Source: Bacillota bacterium (GTDB lineage Bacteria; Bacillota; Clostridia; Tissierellales; Sedimentibacteraceae). Taken from it: a stretch of 64,000 nucleotides of DNA. The position numbers and the translations under genes are program-made. Where the stretch lies: contig JAEXUD010000066.1 in assembly GCA_023453025.1 (NCBI GenBank), positions 1-64,000 on the forward strand, in the 5' to 3' direction. Below are positions 35,109-42,199 of the stretch, piece by piece (position 1 is the stretch's first letter; the number at the start of each line of letters is the position of its first letter). The notes under the pieces are model-generated. The model was not told where the DNA came from and made no database searches. It saw nothing but the letters and a program-made list of their open reading frames with translations.

Positions 35109-35144
35109 AAATAACAGTCTGATTTGTTAACCTGACTGTTATTT
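35109..35144 (-). terminator. Terminator of the small valine-rich peptide gene
   Basis: AAATAACAGTC pairs perfectly with GACTGTTATTT around 14 bases, about 30 bases after the peptide stop codon. Confidence 0.55.
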
Positions 35145-35175
35145 TAAATACATCATTATAAAGCTGGGTATCCTC

Positions 35176-35253
35176 TTAATTCTTTTTTTTCTTAACAATA
35201 ATAGCAATAACGACAACTGCAACAACTGCAACAACAACTACTACCGGATTCAC
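35176..35253 (-). CDS. 25-residue valine-rich single-helix membrane peptide
   Basis: A short open frame encodes a peptide that starts MNPVVVVVAVVAVVVIAI and ends with a KKKK tail and Asn: one membrane helix with a positive anchor. AAGGGAG lies nine bases before the GTG at 35253; an in-frame ATG at 35262 (28 residues) touches that site and is less likely to be used. It has its own terminator downstream and three phased 11-bp repeats upstream (35313-35345), the same box as the neighbouring membrane-protein genes. It may be a small partner of the kinase or of the membrane paralogues. Confidence 0.55.
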   Translation of the reverse strand: MNPVVVVVAVVAVVVIAIIVKKKKN

Positions 35254-35312
35254 TTTCAACATCTCCCTTCTTTTTAGTAATTTTTCTTTATGCTCATACT
35301 TTACTATTGAGA

Positions 35313-35345
35313 TGTTTATAAAATGCTTGTATTTTGTTTGAGAAA
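35313..35345 (-). promoter_or_regulatory. Response-regulator box B (three 11-bp direct repeats)
   Basis: TGTTTATAAAA, TGCTTGTATTT and TGTTTGAGAAA without gaps. The box is nearly identical to box A and lies 60 bases upstream of the valine-rich peptide gene. Confidence 0.65.
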
Positions 35346-35375
35346 TATTAATTTATAGCTTTATAAATTATATAA

Positions 35376-35417
35376 AAAAAATCACCAATCATTAAATCCT
35401 ATGATTGGTGATTTTTT
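35376..35417 (-). terminator. Terminator after the 188-residue membrane protein gene
   Basis: AAAAAATCACCAATCAT pairs perfectly with ATGATTGGTGATTTTTT around eight bases, with a T-run. It overlaps the last codons of the gene. Confidence 0.8.
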
Positions 35418-35965
35418 TTACTGTTAATCAAATTATTCCCTTTTTCACATATATCATATATTTCATCATATTTCTGTTCTATCAACGGCATAATTTGTGC
35501 AGTTCTTTTTCCCACAAGATATTTAAAAATAAAGTATGGAAATATCCATCCTATAAATGCCGGAATAGCAAATAAAATGCATGCAAGTATCTTAGGCGGG
35601 TCATTGGTCACTGCAAATACCGAAAGTGCCATGAATACTGTACCTATTATCCCCACAGTAATTGAGAGCATGGTAGCTGATGATGTTTCAGATTTTTCAA
35701 GTGATTCAATATCATCTACGCAGGCTTCAAAATGTCTCTGAAGTCTTGTCAACTCTGTCTTGTTGTTTATCTTTCGGTCCCGCTTCAGCTTTATTGTTGT
35801 TCTTCCTCCGGCTTTGACAGGCTCTGCATTTTCATCAATAATCCAGCCAAAATTCATATATCCATCTAAATATAACGAAGTTTTTTCATTGCTTCCGATT
35901 ACTTCTTTATATTCGTATCCTACGAAGTTATTCCCACCCTTTATAATCTCATTCATAGTATTCAC
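35399..35965 (-). CDS. Small membrane protein, paralogue 2 of the 11-bp-repeat regulon
   Basis: A 188-residue protein similar over its whole length to the one at 34447-34980: NNFVGYEYKEVIGSNEKTSLYLDGYMNFGWIIDE, KLKRDRKINNKTELTRLQRHFE, two adjacent helices ending FAIPAFIGWIFPYFIF, and EQKYDEIYDICEKGNNL. It overlaps the end of the kinase gene by 17 bases, so it is the last member of the XRE/regulator/kinase operon and translationally coupled to the kinase. It may modulate the kinase or be an output of the stress response. Function unknown. Confidence 0.78.
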   Translation of the reverse strand: MNTMNEIIKGGNNFVGYEYKEVIGSNEKTSLYLDGYMNFGWIIDENAEPVKAGGRTTIKLKRDRKINNKTELTRLQRHFEACVDDIESLEKSETSSATMLSITVGIIGTVFMALSVFAVTNDPPKILACILFAIPAFIGWIFPYFIFKYLVGKRTAQIMPLIEQKYDEIYDICEKGNNLINSKKNHQS

Positions 35966-37067
35966 CTTTTCCTGATTTAGCCCTGTTTATTTCTTCATCG
36001 GTAGCAGCCGGTATTATTACTGTAAAAGTACTTCCTTCTCCCTCTATACTATTCACTTTTATAGTAATGCCTGTTAACTCCAAGACACGCAGCGTCAGAG
36101 CAAGACCCAGTCCATTTCCCTCTCTTGAATGAGAAGAATCTTCTTGATAAAATTTATCAAAAATGTGCTTCATGGCATACTTGCTCATACCACATCCTGT
36201 ATCAGATATTGAAACTATTACTTCATCTTCTGTGGAGAATTGTTTTAATGTCACTTTTCCGCCTGATTTCGTGAATTTAAACGCATTGGACAACAAGTTG
36301 TTCCATACGATTTCCATAAGGCTCGAATCTGCTATAATAGTAGCTTTATCTTCCACATCTGCGACAAATTCAATGTTTTTACTTTCCCATACATCTTCAA
36401 ACATAAGTGCAGAATCAACAAGCTGTCTGCATAAATTATAAGGCTCTGACACAGGTTTAATTCTTTGGTTCTCCATTTTGTTTAATTTAAGAATATTACT
36501 AACCAGTTCTGATAATCTTTTTGTGGACTCTTTAATAGTCATTGCATACTCTTTTCTTTGTTCAGGTGATATATTTTCATCCTGAAGTGCTTCGGCATAA
36601 TTTTGTATAACAGATATGGGGGTTTTTATTTCATGAGAAACATTGGAGATAAAGTCTGTTTTTAAAGTTTCTATACTTCCAAGCTCCTCCACCATCTTAT
36701 TGAAGTTTAAAAACATCATATCAACATAATCTAATTTGTCTGATCTATGATATGGCGGAACGTATACAGAAAAATCTCCGTTTGCCACCTTTCCGGCAGC
36801 TTCTGAAAATACCTGCATAGGCTTCTCATATCTATGATTAATCTGGTAATTTATAACTAATGTAAAAATCATAGCAGCTAATAACCAATATCCGGTTACT
36901 GTAATCACATGCCCTGCGGATATATTTTTATAATCGATATAGTTGCCCAGTATCAACATCTGTATACTGGTTAATAACCCAAACACAATAAATGTAATAA
37001 TAAGTATTGATAATGAAAATTGCTTTCTTCTGATTTCCAGATTAACTATCTTTTCCTTCTCATTCAT
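35949..37067 (-). CDS. Sensor histidine kinase with short extracytoplasmic loop
   Basis: A 372-residue kinase. Two helices (about 17-40 and 54-74) are separated by only some 14 residues, so there is no room for a periplasmic-type sensor domain; this is the layout of intramembrane-sensing kinases. HAMP-like linker follows (about 75-128), then the H-box FISNVSHEIKTPISVI with phospho-His145, the N-box NNLLSNAFKFT, and ATP-lid motifs DTGCGMS and GNGLGLALTLRVLELTG. It overlaps the response regulator by four bases. Signal likely arises in the membrane, such as envelope damage. Confidence 0.9.
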   Translation of the reverse strand: MNEKEKIVNLEIRRKQFSLSILIITFIVFGLLTSIQMLILGNYIDYKNISAGHVITVTGYWLLAAMIFTLVINYQINHRYEKPMQVFSEAAGKVANGDFSVYVPPYHRSDKLDYVDMMFLNFNKMVEELGSIETLKTDFISNVSHEIKTPISVIQNYAEALQDENISPEQRKEYAMTIKESTKRLSELVSNILKLNKMENQRIKPVSEPYNLCRQLVDSALMFEDVWESKNIEFVADVEDKATIIADSSLMEIVWNNLLSNAFKFTKSGGKVTLKQFSTEDEVIVSISDTGCGMSKYAMKHIFDKFYQEDSSHSREGNGLGLALTLRVLELTGITIKVNSIEGEGSTFTVIIPAATDEEINRAKSGKGEYYE

Positions 37068-37735
37068 GAAAGTACCGCCTTATATCCAAGTCCGTGAACT
37101 GTTACAATTTGGAAACCATCACAAGCTGAGAATTTATCCCTAAGTTTTGCCACATACACATCTACTGCACGCAGACTTGTATCACTGTCTACCCCCCAGA
37201 ATTCATCCATCAGCTGAGCTCTTGAAAAAGTATGCTGAGGACTGGAAAGCAGCTTGAAAAGAATATTAAATTCTCTTATGGTAACTGCGACTTCCTCTCC
37301 ATTAACCATTGCAGATATTGCATCTGCATCCAGTATAAGATTGCCTATAGATAATTTTTTCTCCATTTCAATATTTGCACGTCTAAGTAAAGCCTTGACA
37401 CGGAGAATGAGCTCATCTAATTCAATCGGCTTGACCATATAATCATCAATACCTGCTTTATAACCTCTTTCTTTTGACATCATATCATCTTTTGCGGTCA
37501 TAAATAAAATAGGAATGGTTTTATTTACTTCCCGTACTGTTTCGGCAAATTCAAAGCCATCAATTCCAGGCATCATTATATCAGAGATTATTAAATCATA
37601 TAAGTCATTGTACATCAAATCATAGGCTTCACTGGGATTTAGACAGCTCATTGCCATAAATCCATTTCTGTTTAAGTGATTACACACTATTTGATTCAGC
37701 TTTACATCATCTTCCACTACTAATATTTTAATCAT
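37064..37735 (-). CDS. Response regulator, OmpR/PhoB family
   Basis: A 223-residue regulator. The receiver domain has the acidic pair ED near residue 8-9, phospho-acceptor D52 in LIISDIMMPG, T in FMTAK and K in MVKPIE. The C-terminal winged helix has TIREFNILFKLLSSPQHTFSRAQLMDEFWG and RAVDVYVAKLRDKF...GLGYKAVLS. It is coupled to the kinase gene. Four sets of three 11-bp direct repeats in the surrounding promoters fit binding by this family. Confidence 0.92.
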   Translation of the reverse strand: MIKILVVEDDVKLNQIVCNHLNRNGFMAMSCLNPSEAYDLMYNDLYDLIISDIMMPGIDGFEFAETVREVNKTIPILFMTAKDDMMSKERGYKAGIDDYMVKPIELDELILRVKALLRRANIEMEKKLSIGNLILDADAISAMVNGEEVAVTIREFNILFKLLSSPQHTFSRAQLMDEFWGVDSDTSLRAVDVYVAKLRDKFSACDGFQIVTVHGLGYKAVLS

Positions 37736-37790
37736 TTGAATACCTCCATTTACTTCCTTTTTTCCCTGTTATACGATATATTAATCCAAA

Positions 37791-38015
37791 TTAATCATTT
37801 GTCTCTCGCCGTTCATCTGGTAATGCCTCCATGATACTACAAAAATCACAATTTAAATACTCACAAACAGATAACAAAACAGACATGGATACCTGTTCAT
37901 TCTTACCTAATTTAGCAAGTGTGCTTTTACCTATTCCGGTTGCCTCTCTTAATTGACCCTTTCTTATATCCCTGTCTATCATAAGTTTCCACAATTTATT
38001 ATAGCTTACTTTCAT
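37791..38015 (-). CDS. XRE family small DNA-binding protein
   Basis: A 74-residue helix-turn-helix protein (YNKLWKLMIDRDIRKGQLREATGIGKSTLAKLGKNEQVSMSVLLSVCEYLNCDFCSIMEALPDE), the single-domain Cro/C1 type common in Clostridia (YozG-like). It is the first gene of the operon with the response regulator and kinase, 55 bases ahead of the regulator. Box D lies upstream, so the operon is probably autoregulated. Confidence 0.85.
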   Translation of the reverse strand: MKVSYNKLWKLMIDRDIRKGQLREATGIGKSTLAKLGKNEQVSMSVLLSVCEYLNCDFCSIMEALPDERRETND

Positions 38016-38139
38016 ATAATTCGCACTCCTTTCATTCTGCCCAATATTACTTAGTTCTATAAGTACAGCAAAATGTTCGAAAAACCGAACCTTATTACTA
38101 AAAAAGCAGACCCTGATTATAAATATAATAGAGTCTGTT

Positions 38140-38172
38140 TATTTAAGAAATGTTTCTGAAATGTTTCTGAAA
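38140..38172 (-). promoter_or_regulatory. Response-regulator box D (three 11-bp direct repeats)
   Basis: TATTTAAGAAA, TGTTTCTGAAA and TGTTTCTGAAA without gaps; the last two are identical. The box lies 125 bases upstream of the XRE gene that heads the two-component operon. Confidence 0.65.
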
Positions 38173-38205
38173 TGTTAATGCGATATTTGTCGGCTCCTTA
38201 TTTTT

Positions 38206-38556
38206 TTATTTTATCTCTTCACTGAGTTTGAAAATTTCTTCAGCATATTTCTTCTTACGTTTCCGGGTAATTAAGGTATAGACGGGATACGCAAGCAATG
38301 CAACAATCATACCTGGAATTCCTAATAAAAGTCCGTTCTCCATATTATCCCATACCATTGTAAGCGACATACCGCCTCCCATTACTAAAGCTCCTGCTAT
38401 CCCCATTAAGCTGGCCACAATTCTTCCCGGCATTTTAACCTTGCTGTCGAGACGTCTTAGTTGTTCTATCTTGTCCTGGTCACGATTGATATACTGTCTG
38501 CGAATACTTTCTGCCTGAGCAAGTTCTTTATCTGTATGGTTCACTTCATCATTCAT
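38206..38556 (-). CDS. Small two-helix membrane protein under response-regulator box C
   Basis: A 116-residue protein, not assigned. A charged N-terminal helix (residues 1-45) is followed by two membrane helices (about 46-68 and 72-95) with LLLGIPGMIVALLAYPVYTLI and a charged tail KKKYAEEIFKLSEEI. The arrangement, including the I-P-G in helix 2 and the acidic tail, mirrors the C-terminal half of the 177- and 188-residue proteins, so it may be a shortened relative. Box C lies 45 bases upstream. Confidence 0.72.
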   Translation of the reverse strand: MNDEVNHTDKELAQAESIRRQYINRDQDKIEQLRRLDSKVKMPGRIVASLMGIAGALVMGGGMSLTMVWDNMENGLLLGIPGMIVALLAYPVYTLITRKRKKKYAEEIFKLSEEIK

Positions 38557-38600
38557 TATAAATCCTCCTTCAATTTGATAAATTTATTCTAAAGGGAAAT

Positions 38601-38633
38601 TATTTGTAAAATACTTGAGAAATGTTTATAAAA
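38601..38633 (-). promoter_or_regulatory. Response-regulator box C (three 11-bp direct repeats)
   Basis: TATTTGTAAAA, TACTTGAGAAA and TGTTTATAAAA without gaps, upstream of the 116-residue membrane protein gene. The pattern TNTTTNNNAAA matches the other three boxes. Confidence 0.65.
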
Positions 38634-38687
38634 TATTAAAAAAAGAATAAATAAAATAAATCGTAAACCTTTTTATCAGAAAACAAA

Positions 38688-38729
38688 TATAAAAACTCCT
38701 GCGTGTATGTTTAATAACAGCAGGAGTTT
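38688..38729 (-). terminator. Terminator of the decayed thiD gene
   Basis: AAACTCCTGC pairs perfectly with GCAGGAGTTT around 17 bases, followed by TTTTTATATTT on the minus strand. It lies directly after the thiD remnant. Confidence 0.65.
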
Positions 38730-38756
38730 CTCTAAATTATCTAATTATTTTTGCTC

Positions 38757-38940
38757 GCGAATAAGTAATCTACTACATTATATGGTTTATACTGCTCCAG
38801 TTTTTTGCCACTGCTTTCATCACGGTTCTGCAGACAATATCCCAATTTTAACAATATCAACCTCAATATCCTCAAATACTGCATCGATCTGTTTTTCAAT
38901 CATATCCTGGTTGATATCCTGTATGTCAATGACACGGCTT
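38757..38940 (-). pseudogene. thiD: Remnant of thiD (hydroxymethylpyrimidine kinase)
   Basis: Translated on the minus strand across at least two frameshifts, the region reads IDIQDINQDMIEKQIDAVFEDI, then EVDIVKIGILSAEP, then TVMKAVAK, then KKLEQYKPYNVVDYLF. This follows the ThiD core (V-Q-D, Q-ID-AV-DI, D-VKIGML, V--ALK-Y---VV). No start and no complete frame remain. It ends just before a good terminator. The source was probably a thiamin-pathway gene lost from this site. Confidence 0.65.
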
Positions 38941-38955
38941 ATATTTATAATAAAT

Positions 38956-38989
38956 CAGGGGTACTTCTCTGTATGGAGAAGTACCCCTG
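38956..38989 (-). terminator. Terminator after the 628-residue flavoprotein gene
   Basis: CAGGGGTACTTCTC pairs perfectly with GAGAAGTACCCCTG around six bases, about 65 bases beyond the stop codon. The T-rich run after it is only moderate. Confidence 0.65.
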
Positions 38990-39052
38990 CCTTTCCTTTA
39001 TTCATAACTATCATATTTAGAAAGTCTTTTAAACTTTTATATTTTAATAAAT

Positions 39053-40939
39053 TTATTTAACTGTATTTAAATATTCAAGTACCGCTCTGCCTGATGCACG
39101 TCCTGATACTAATGACCATGCGTTCATACAAGAAGGCATTGATTCAATACCATTCGCGCCTCCGACAACTTCTCCGGTCGCAAAAAGTCCTGTCATGACT
39201 TCATTAGTTACATCTAAAACTTCAAAAGAATCTGTAACTTTCAATCCTCCAAGTGTTGTTGCAGTTCTTAATTTCAATTCTATTATATAATATGTTCCAT
39301 CATCAGCCAATTTTTTTGACATGCCATTTCTGTTGAAATCTTCGTCAACACCATTATCAACCATGTCATTAAAGTGCTCTACCGTTTTAGACAGCTGTTC
39401 AGAATTAATTCCGGCTTTTTCAGCTGCCACAGCCAAATCATCACTTCTAGCAAATATTGGATCTCCGCTTTCCATGTTGAACCACTCTTCCGCTTTTTCC
39501 TCAGGCAATACTGTCGATGTATATTCATACCAGTTGTCATAGCCCTCTTGGTCCATTACAATAAACATTCTCATATCCTCTTGTTTCATTTGTGCTTCTT
39601 TTATTGATACAAAATCTGTATTCTCATTTACAAATCTTTCACCGTTTAAATTAACATAAATAGAACCTGTATTGTTTGTCGATTGTTTACTGCCAATAGC
39701 ACTTGATATACCATTTCTTGAAAGAGCACCATCTGCGGTAAATTCACTTTCAGGCGGATTAACCATGCCTTGTGGGTAAATTTTCATATATTCCATAAGT
39801 TGAGTCTGCGCTCCGATTGCTTCTGCCATTTTTATACCATCACCAGTAGAAGATGTTGCACCATAGAATACTACATCTTCCAAACCTTCAGGACGTAAGT
39901 CTTTACTTGCACCATAACCTCCGGTTGCAATAAGAGTTGCTTTTGAATTTATAATTACATCGTTACCTTTACCATCTACTGCCTTTACTCCCGCTACAGC
40001 ATTACCGTTTTTAATTAATTCAACTGCTTTAGTTTCTAACATTATTTCTCCGCCGAGCTCATCAAACTTTTCCTTTAGTAGTTTTACATATGCCGATCCG
40101 CCGCCATCAACAACCATAACTCTGTTAAAAGTATGTTCAGGGAAAGTCAGAGGTGATTTCTCAGTAAATTTAACACCAATATCATTTACTAACCAGTCAA
40201 ATTCTTGTCCCATGTTATTAGCATAAATTCTTGCCAAATTTTCTTGGTTCTTTCCTTTACCACCACGCATCAAATCTTGATAAATTGTTTCCGCATCATC
40301 TTGTACACCTCTTTGAGCTTGTAATTCTGATCCACCACCTGCAATATATCCTTCACTTAAAGCGGTAGCTCCACCTACAAATGGCATCTTTTCAATAATC
40401 AGCACATCTTGTCCTTGTTCAAGAGCTGTGATTCCTGCTATTAAACCAGATCCACCTGCACCTATGATGACATAGTCTGTATCCACTGTAATTGTTTCTT
40501 TTTCCCCTGTCGAATCATTTTTAGCAACCTTTAGAGCCTCTGCATCTCCTCCAGCTTGCTTTACACAATCTTCAACCGCTGCAAGTATTGCTTTAGATGA
40601 ATTTGTAGCACCAGATACTGTATCCACTGCAAGAGTTTGCCCTTCTACAATTGAAACTGGTATTTTTTCAATTGCTGCATCGCTTATACCAGGTGTTTCC
40701 TTATGAGAATCAACTTTGACAGAAACAATTTTTTCCGTGTCAAACGTTACCGATACTGTTACAGGTCCATTGTTACCATCCGATGTTGCAGTATAAGTAC
40801 CTGCTTTAAACATCTCATTTTTTACTTCACTTTCTTTTGATGCGTCTGCCGGTATATTTGCAGAACATGCACTTGTTAACACTAATGCAAATATTAACAA
40901 CATCATCATAAAAGTTTTACAATACTTTTTAATAGTCAT
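39053..40939 (-). CDS. FMN-binding and FAD-binding lipoprotein reductase (fumarate reductase/flavocytochrome c-like)
   Basis: A 628-residue lipoprotein with lipid Cys near 26 (VLTSACSA). An FMN-binding domain (about 45-125) carries DTVSGATNSS, the motif whose Thr receives covalent FMN from ApbE. The FAD-binding domain starts DYVIIGAGGSGLIAGITALEQGQDVLIIEK (about 155) and ends with TTLGGLKVTDSFEVL, GLFATGEVVGGANG and GRASGRAVLEYL. The family reduces fumarate, urocanate, cinnamates and similar unsaturated acids outside the membrane. A divergent TetR gene and a perfect palindrome upstream suggest substrate induction. No ApbE gene is present in the window. Confidence 0.88.
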   Translation of the reverse strand: MTIKKYCKTFMMMLLIFALVLTSACSANIPADASKESEVKNEMFKAGTYTATSDGNNGPVTVSVTFDTEKIVSVKVDSHKETPGISDAAIEKIPVSIVEGQTLAVDTVSGATNSSKAILAAVEDCVKQAGGDAEALKVAKNDSTGEKETITVDTDYVIIGAGGSGLIAGITALEQGQDVLIIEKMPFVGGATALSEGYIAGGGSELQAQRGVQDDAETIYQDLMRGGKGKNQENLARIYANNMGQEFDWLVNDIGVKFTEKSPLTFPEHTFNRVMVVDGGGSAYVKLLKEKFDELGGEIMLETKAVELIKNGNAVAGVKAVDGKGNDVIINSKATLIATGGYGASKDLRPEGLEDVVFYGATSSTGDGIKMAEAIGAQTQLMEYMKIYPQGMVNPPESEFTADGALSRNGISSAIGSKQSTNNTGSIYVNLNGERFVNENTDFVSIKEAQMKQEDMRMFIVMDQEGYDNWYEYTSTVLPEEKAEEWFNMESGDPIFARSDDLAVAAEKAGINSEQLSKTVEHFNDMVDNGVDEDFNRNGMSKKLADDGTYYIIELKLRTATTLGGLKVTDSFEVLDVTNEVMTGLFATGEVVGGANGIESMPSCMNAWSLVSGRASGRAVLEYLNTVK

Positions 40940-40969
40940 CTTTAATCCTCCTAATTTATCAACCGCGTT

Positions 40970-40985
40970 TTAGACTGCAGTCTAA
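40970..40985. promoter_or_regulatory. TetR operator between reductase and tetR
   Basis: TTAGACTGCAGTCTAA is a perfect 16-bp palindrome 30 bases before the reductase start and 130 bases before the divergent tetR. It fits a TetR dimer site. Confidence 0.65.
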
Positions 40986-41115
40986 TTGATATAATTATAA
41001 CTATGTGTTTGTTATTTGTCAATCGCTTGTTTATATTTATAACTGCACCAATGATAAATTTATTGATTTATTTATATATTTAATATAAAATTATAAAAAA
41101 ATGGTGAGGTTATTT

Positions 41116-41700
41116 ATGTCCATTAAACAAACTGCAAGAGAAAAAAATTCAAATAATAATAAACAAAAAATATACGATGCTGCACTTTTATTATTTGACA
41201 AATATGATTTTAACACCGTTACAGTCGATGATATATGCAATTACACTAATCTGTCAAAAGGAACCTTCTATCATTATTTTAAATCAAAAGAAGATTTGGT
41301 CATAGTTGCTTTTATAAAAGCACTGGACAAATACATGAAAGAACATTATAAATTAGATGAAGCTTGTTCATTTGCAGAACAATTTACAGATTTTGTTTTG
41401 TGTATGTTTGATTTTGCTAAATCAGTGGGGAAGGATTTTACCAGAAGATCTTACATCGCTCAAATAAGTACCGAAATAGAGCTTAGAATACAAGGTCGTG
41501 TGATGGTAGACATTTTATATAAGTTAATTGAACGAGGAAAAAGGGAAAATCTATTCAAGTTTGATTATAGCGATATAGAATTTTATACAACCATAATCGG
41601 AACATTTACAGGTATTATGATAAAATGGTCTACCGATAACACAAATATTTTTGACTGGGAAAAATTTGTAAGAAACCAAGCACTGGCTATATTAATATAA
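41116..41700 (+). CDS. TetR/AcrR family transcriptional regulator
   Basis: A 194-residue protein starting MSIKQTAREKNS. The DNA-binding part reads TVTVDDICNYTNLSKGTFYHYFKSKEDLV. The start at 41116 is chosen because GTGAGG lies six bases upstream; the track's earlier ATG has none. It is divergent from the FMN/FAD reductase gene across a perfect palindrome and is the likely repressor of that gene, released by a substrate such as an unsaturated carboxylate. The inducer is inferred. Confidence 0.87.
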   Translation: MSIKQTAREKNSNNNKQKIYDAALLLFDKYDFNTVTVDDICNYTNLSKGTFYHYFKSKEDLVIVAFIKALDKYMKEHYKLDEACSFAEQFTDFVLCMFDFAKSVGKDFTRRSYIAQISTEIELRIQGRVMVDILYKLIERGKRENLFKFDYSDIEFYTTIIGTFTGIMIKWSTDNTNIFDWEKFVRNQALAILI

Positions 41701-41759
41701 AGATAAGAATATCTTTTAAATAAAAACTTATCTAAGAATAGACTGGGATTAGAAAAAAT

Positions 41760-41849
41760 GTATACTATAAGACCTTCATTCTTTAAATAAACTTCAATCA
41801 GGTCCGCTATAGACTGCTCATCGTCTACAACCAAAATATTGATACTCAT
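41760..41849 (-). pseudogene. 5' fragment of a VanR-like response regulator gene
   Basis: The minus strand encodes MSINILVVDDEQSIADLIEV and continues YLKNEGLIVY, the first 30 residues of an OmpR/VanR-type receiver. After that the frame loses all similarity; the remaining receiver, phospho-Asp region and winged helix are absent. The rest of the gap to 42154 holds no gene that I can see. A remnant left by deletion. Confidence 0.6.
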
Positions 41850-42154
41850 AGGTTCCATCCTTTCTTCCTGGCTATACTTTCATTATTATAGTACTTTAAA
41901 ACAAAATTTATATCATAATAATTTTCTTATGAAACCCTTAATGTTTTATTAATATAAGATTTAATCTGTTTATTATACTAATATAACATGACTTGTCATC
42001 AAGCAATTTACATATACGTTCATCCTATAAAATTGATTGAAAATTAAAATATTTATATTGTTCCAGTTGTATCCATAATTCAATAAATATTTTTGTGCGC
42101 TTTATTTATAGCTTTTATTTAATAGCAAACAAAACGTTCCCTTTGCTTTCAAAC

Positions 42155-42188
42155 AAAGAAAAGGCATCAAAACGATGCCTTTTTCTTT
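42155..42188 (-). terminator. Terminator after the 824-residue flavoprotein gene
   Basis: AAAGAAAAGGCATC pairs with GATGCCTTTTTCTTT (one bulge) around a five-base loop, just after the stop codon and followed by T-rich DNA on the minus strand. Confidence 0.7.
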
Positions 42189-42199
42189 GAACTTGGAGT

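Noticed and set aside
35198..35245. CAACTGCAACAACTGCAACAAC looks like a short tandem repeat
   Set aside because: It is the coding sequence of the valine/alanine-rich peptide (GTT and GCA codons), not a microsatellite.
41583..41858. 91-residue open frame on the minus strand
   Set aside because: Only its first 30 residues resemble a receiver; the rest is antisense to the end of the tetR gene. Kept only as a gene fragment.
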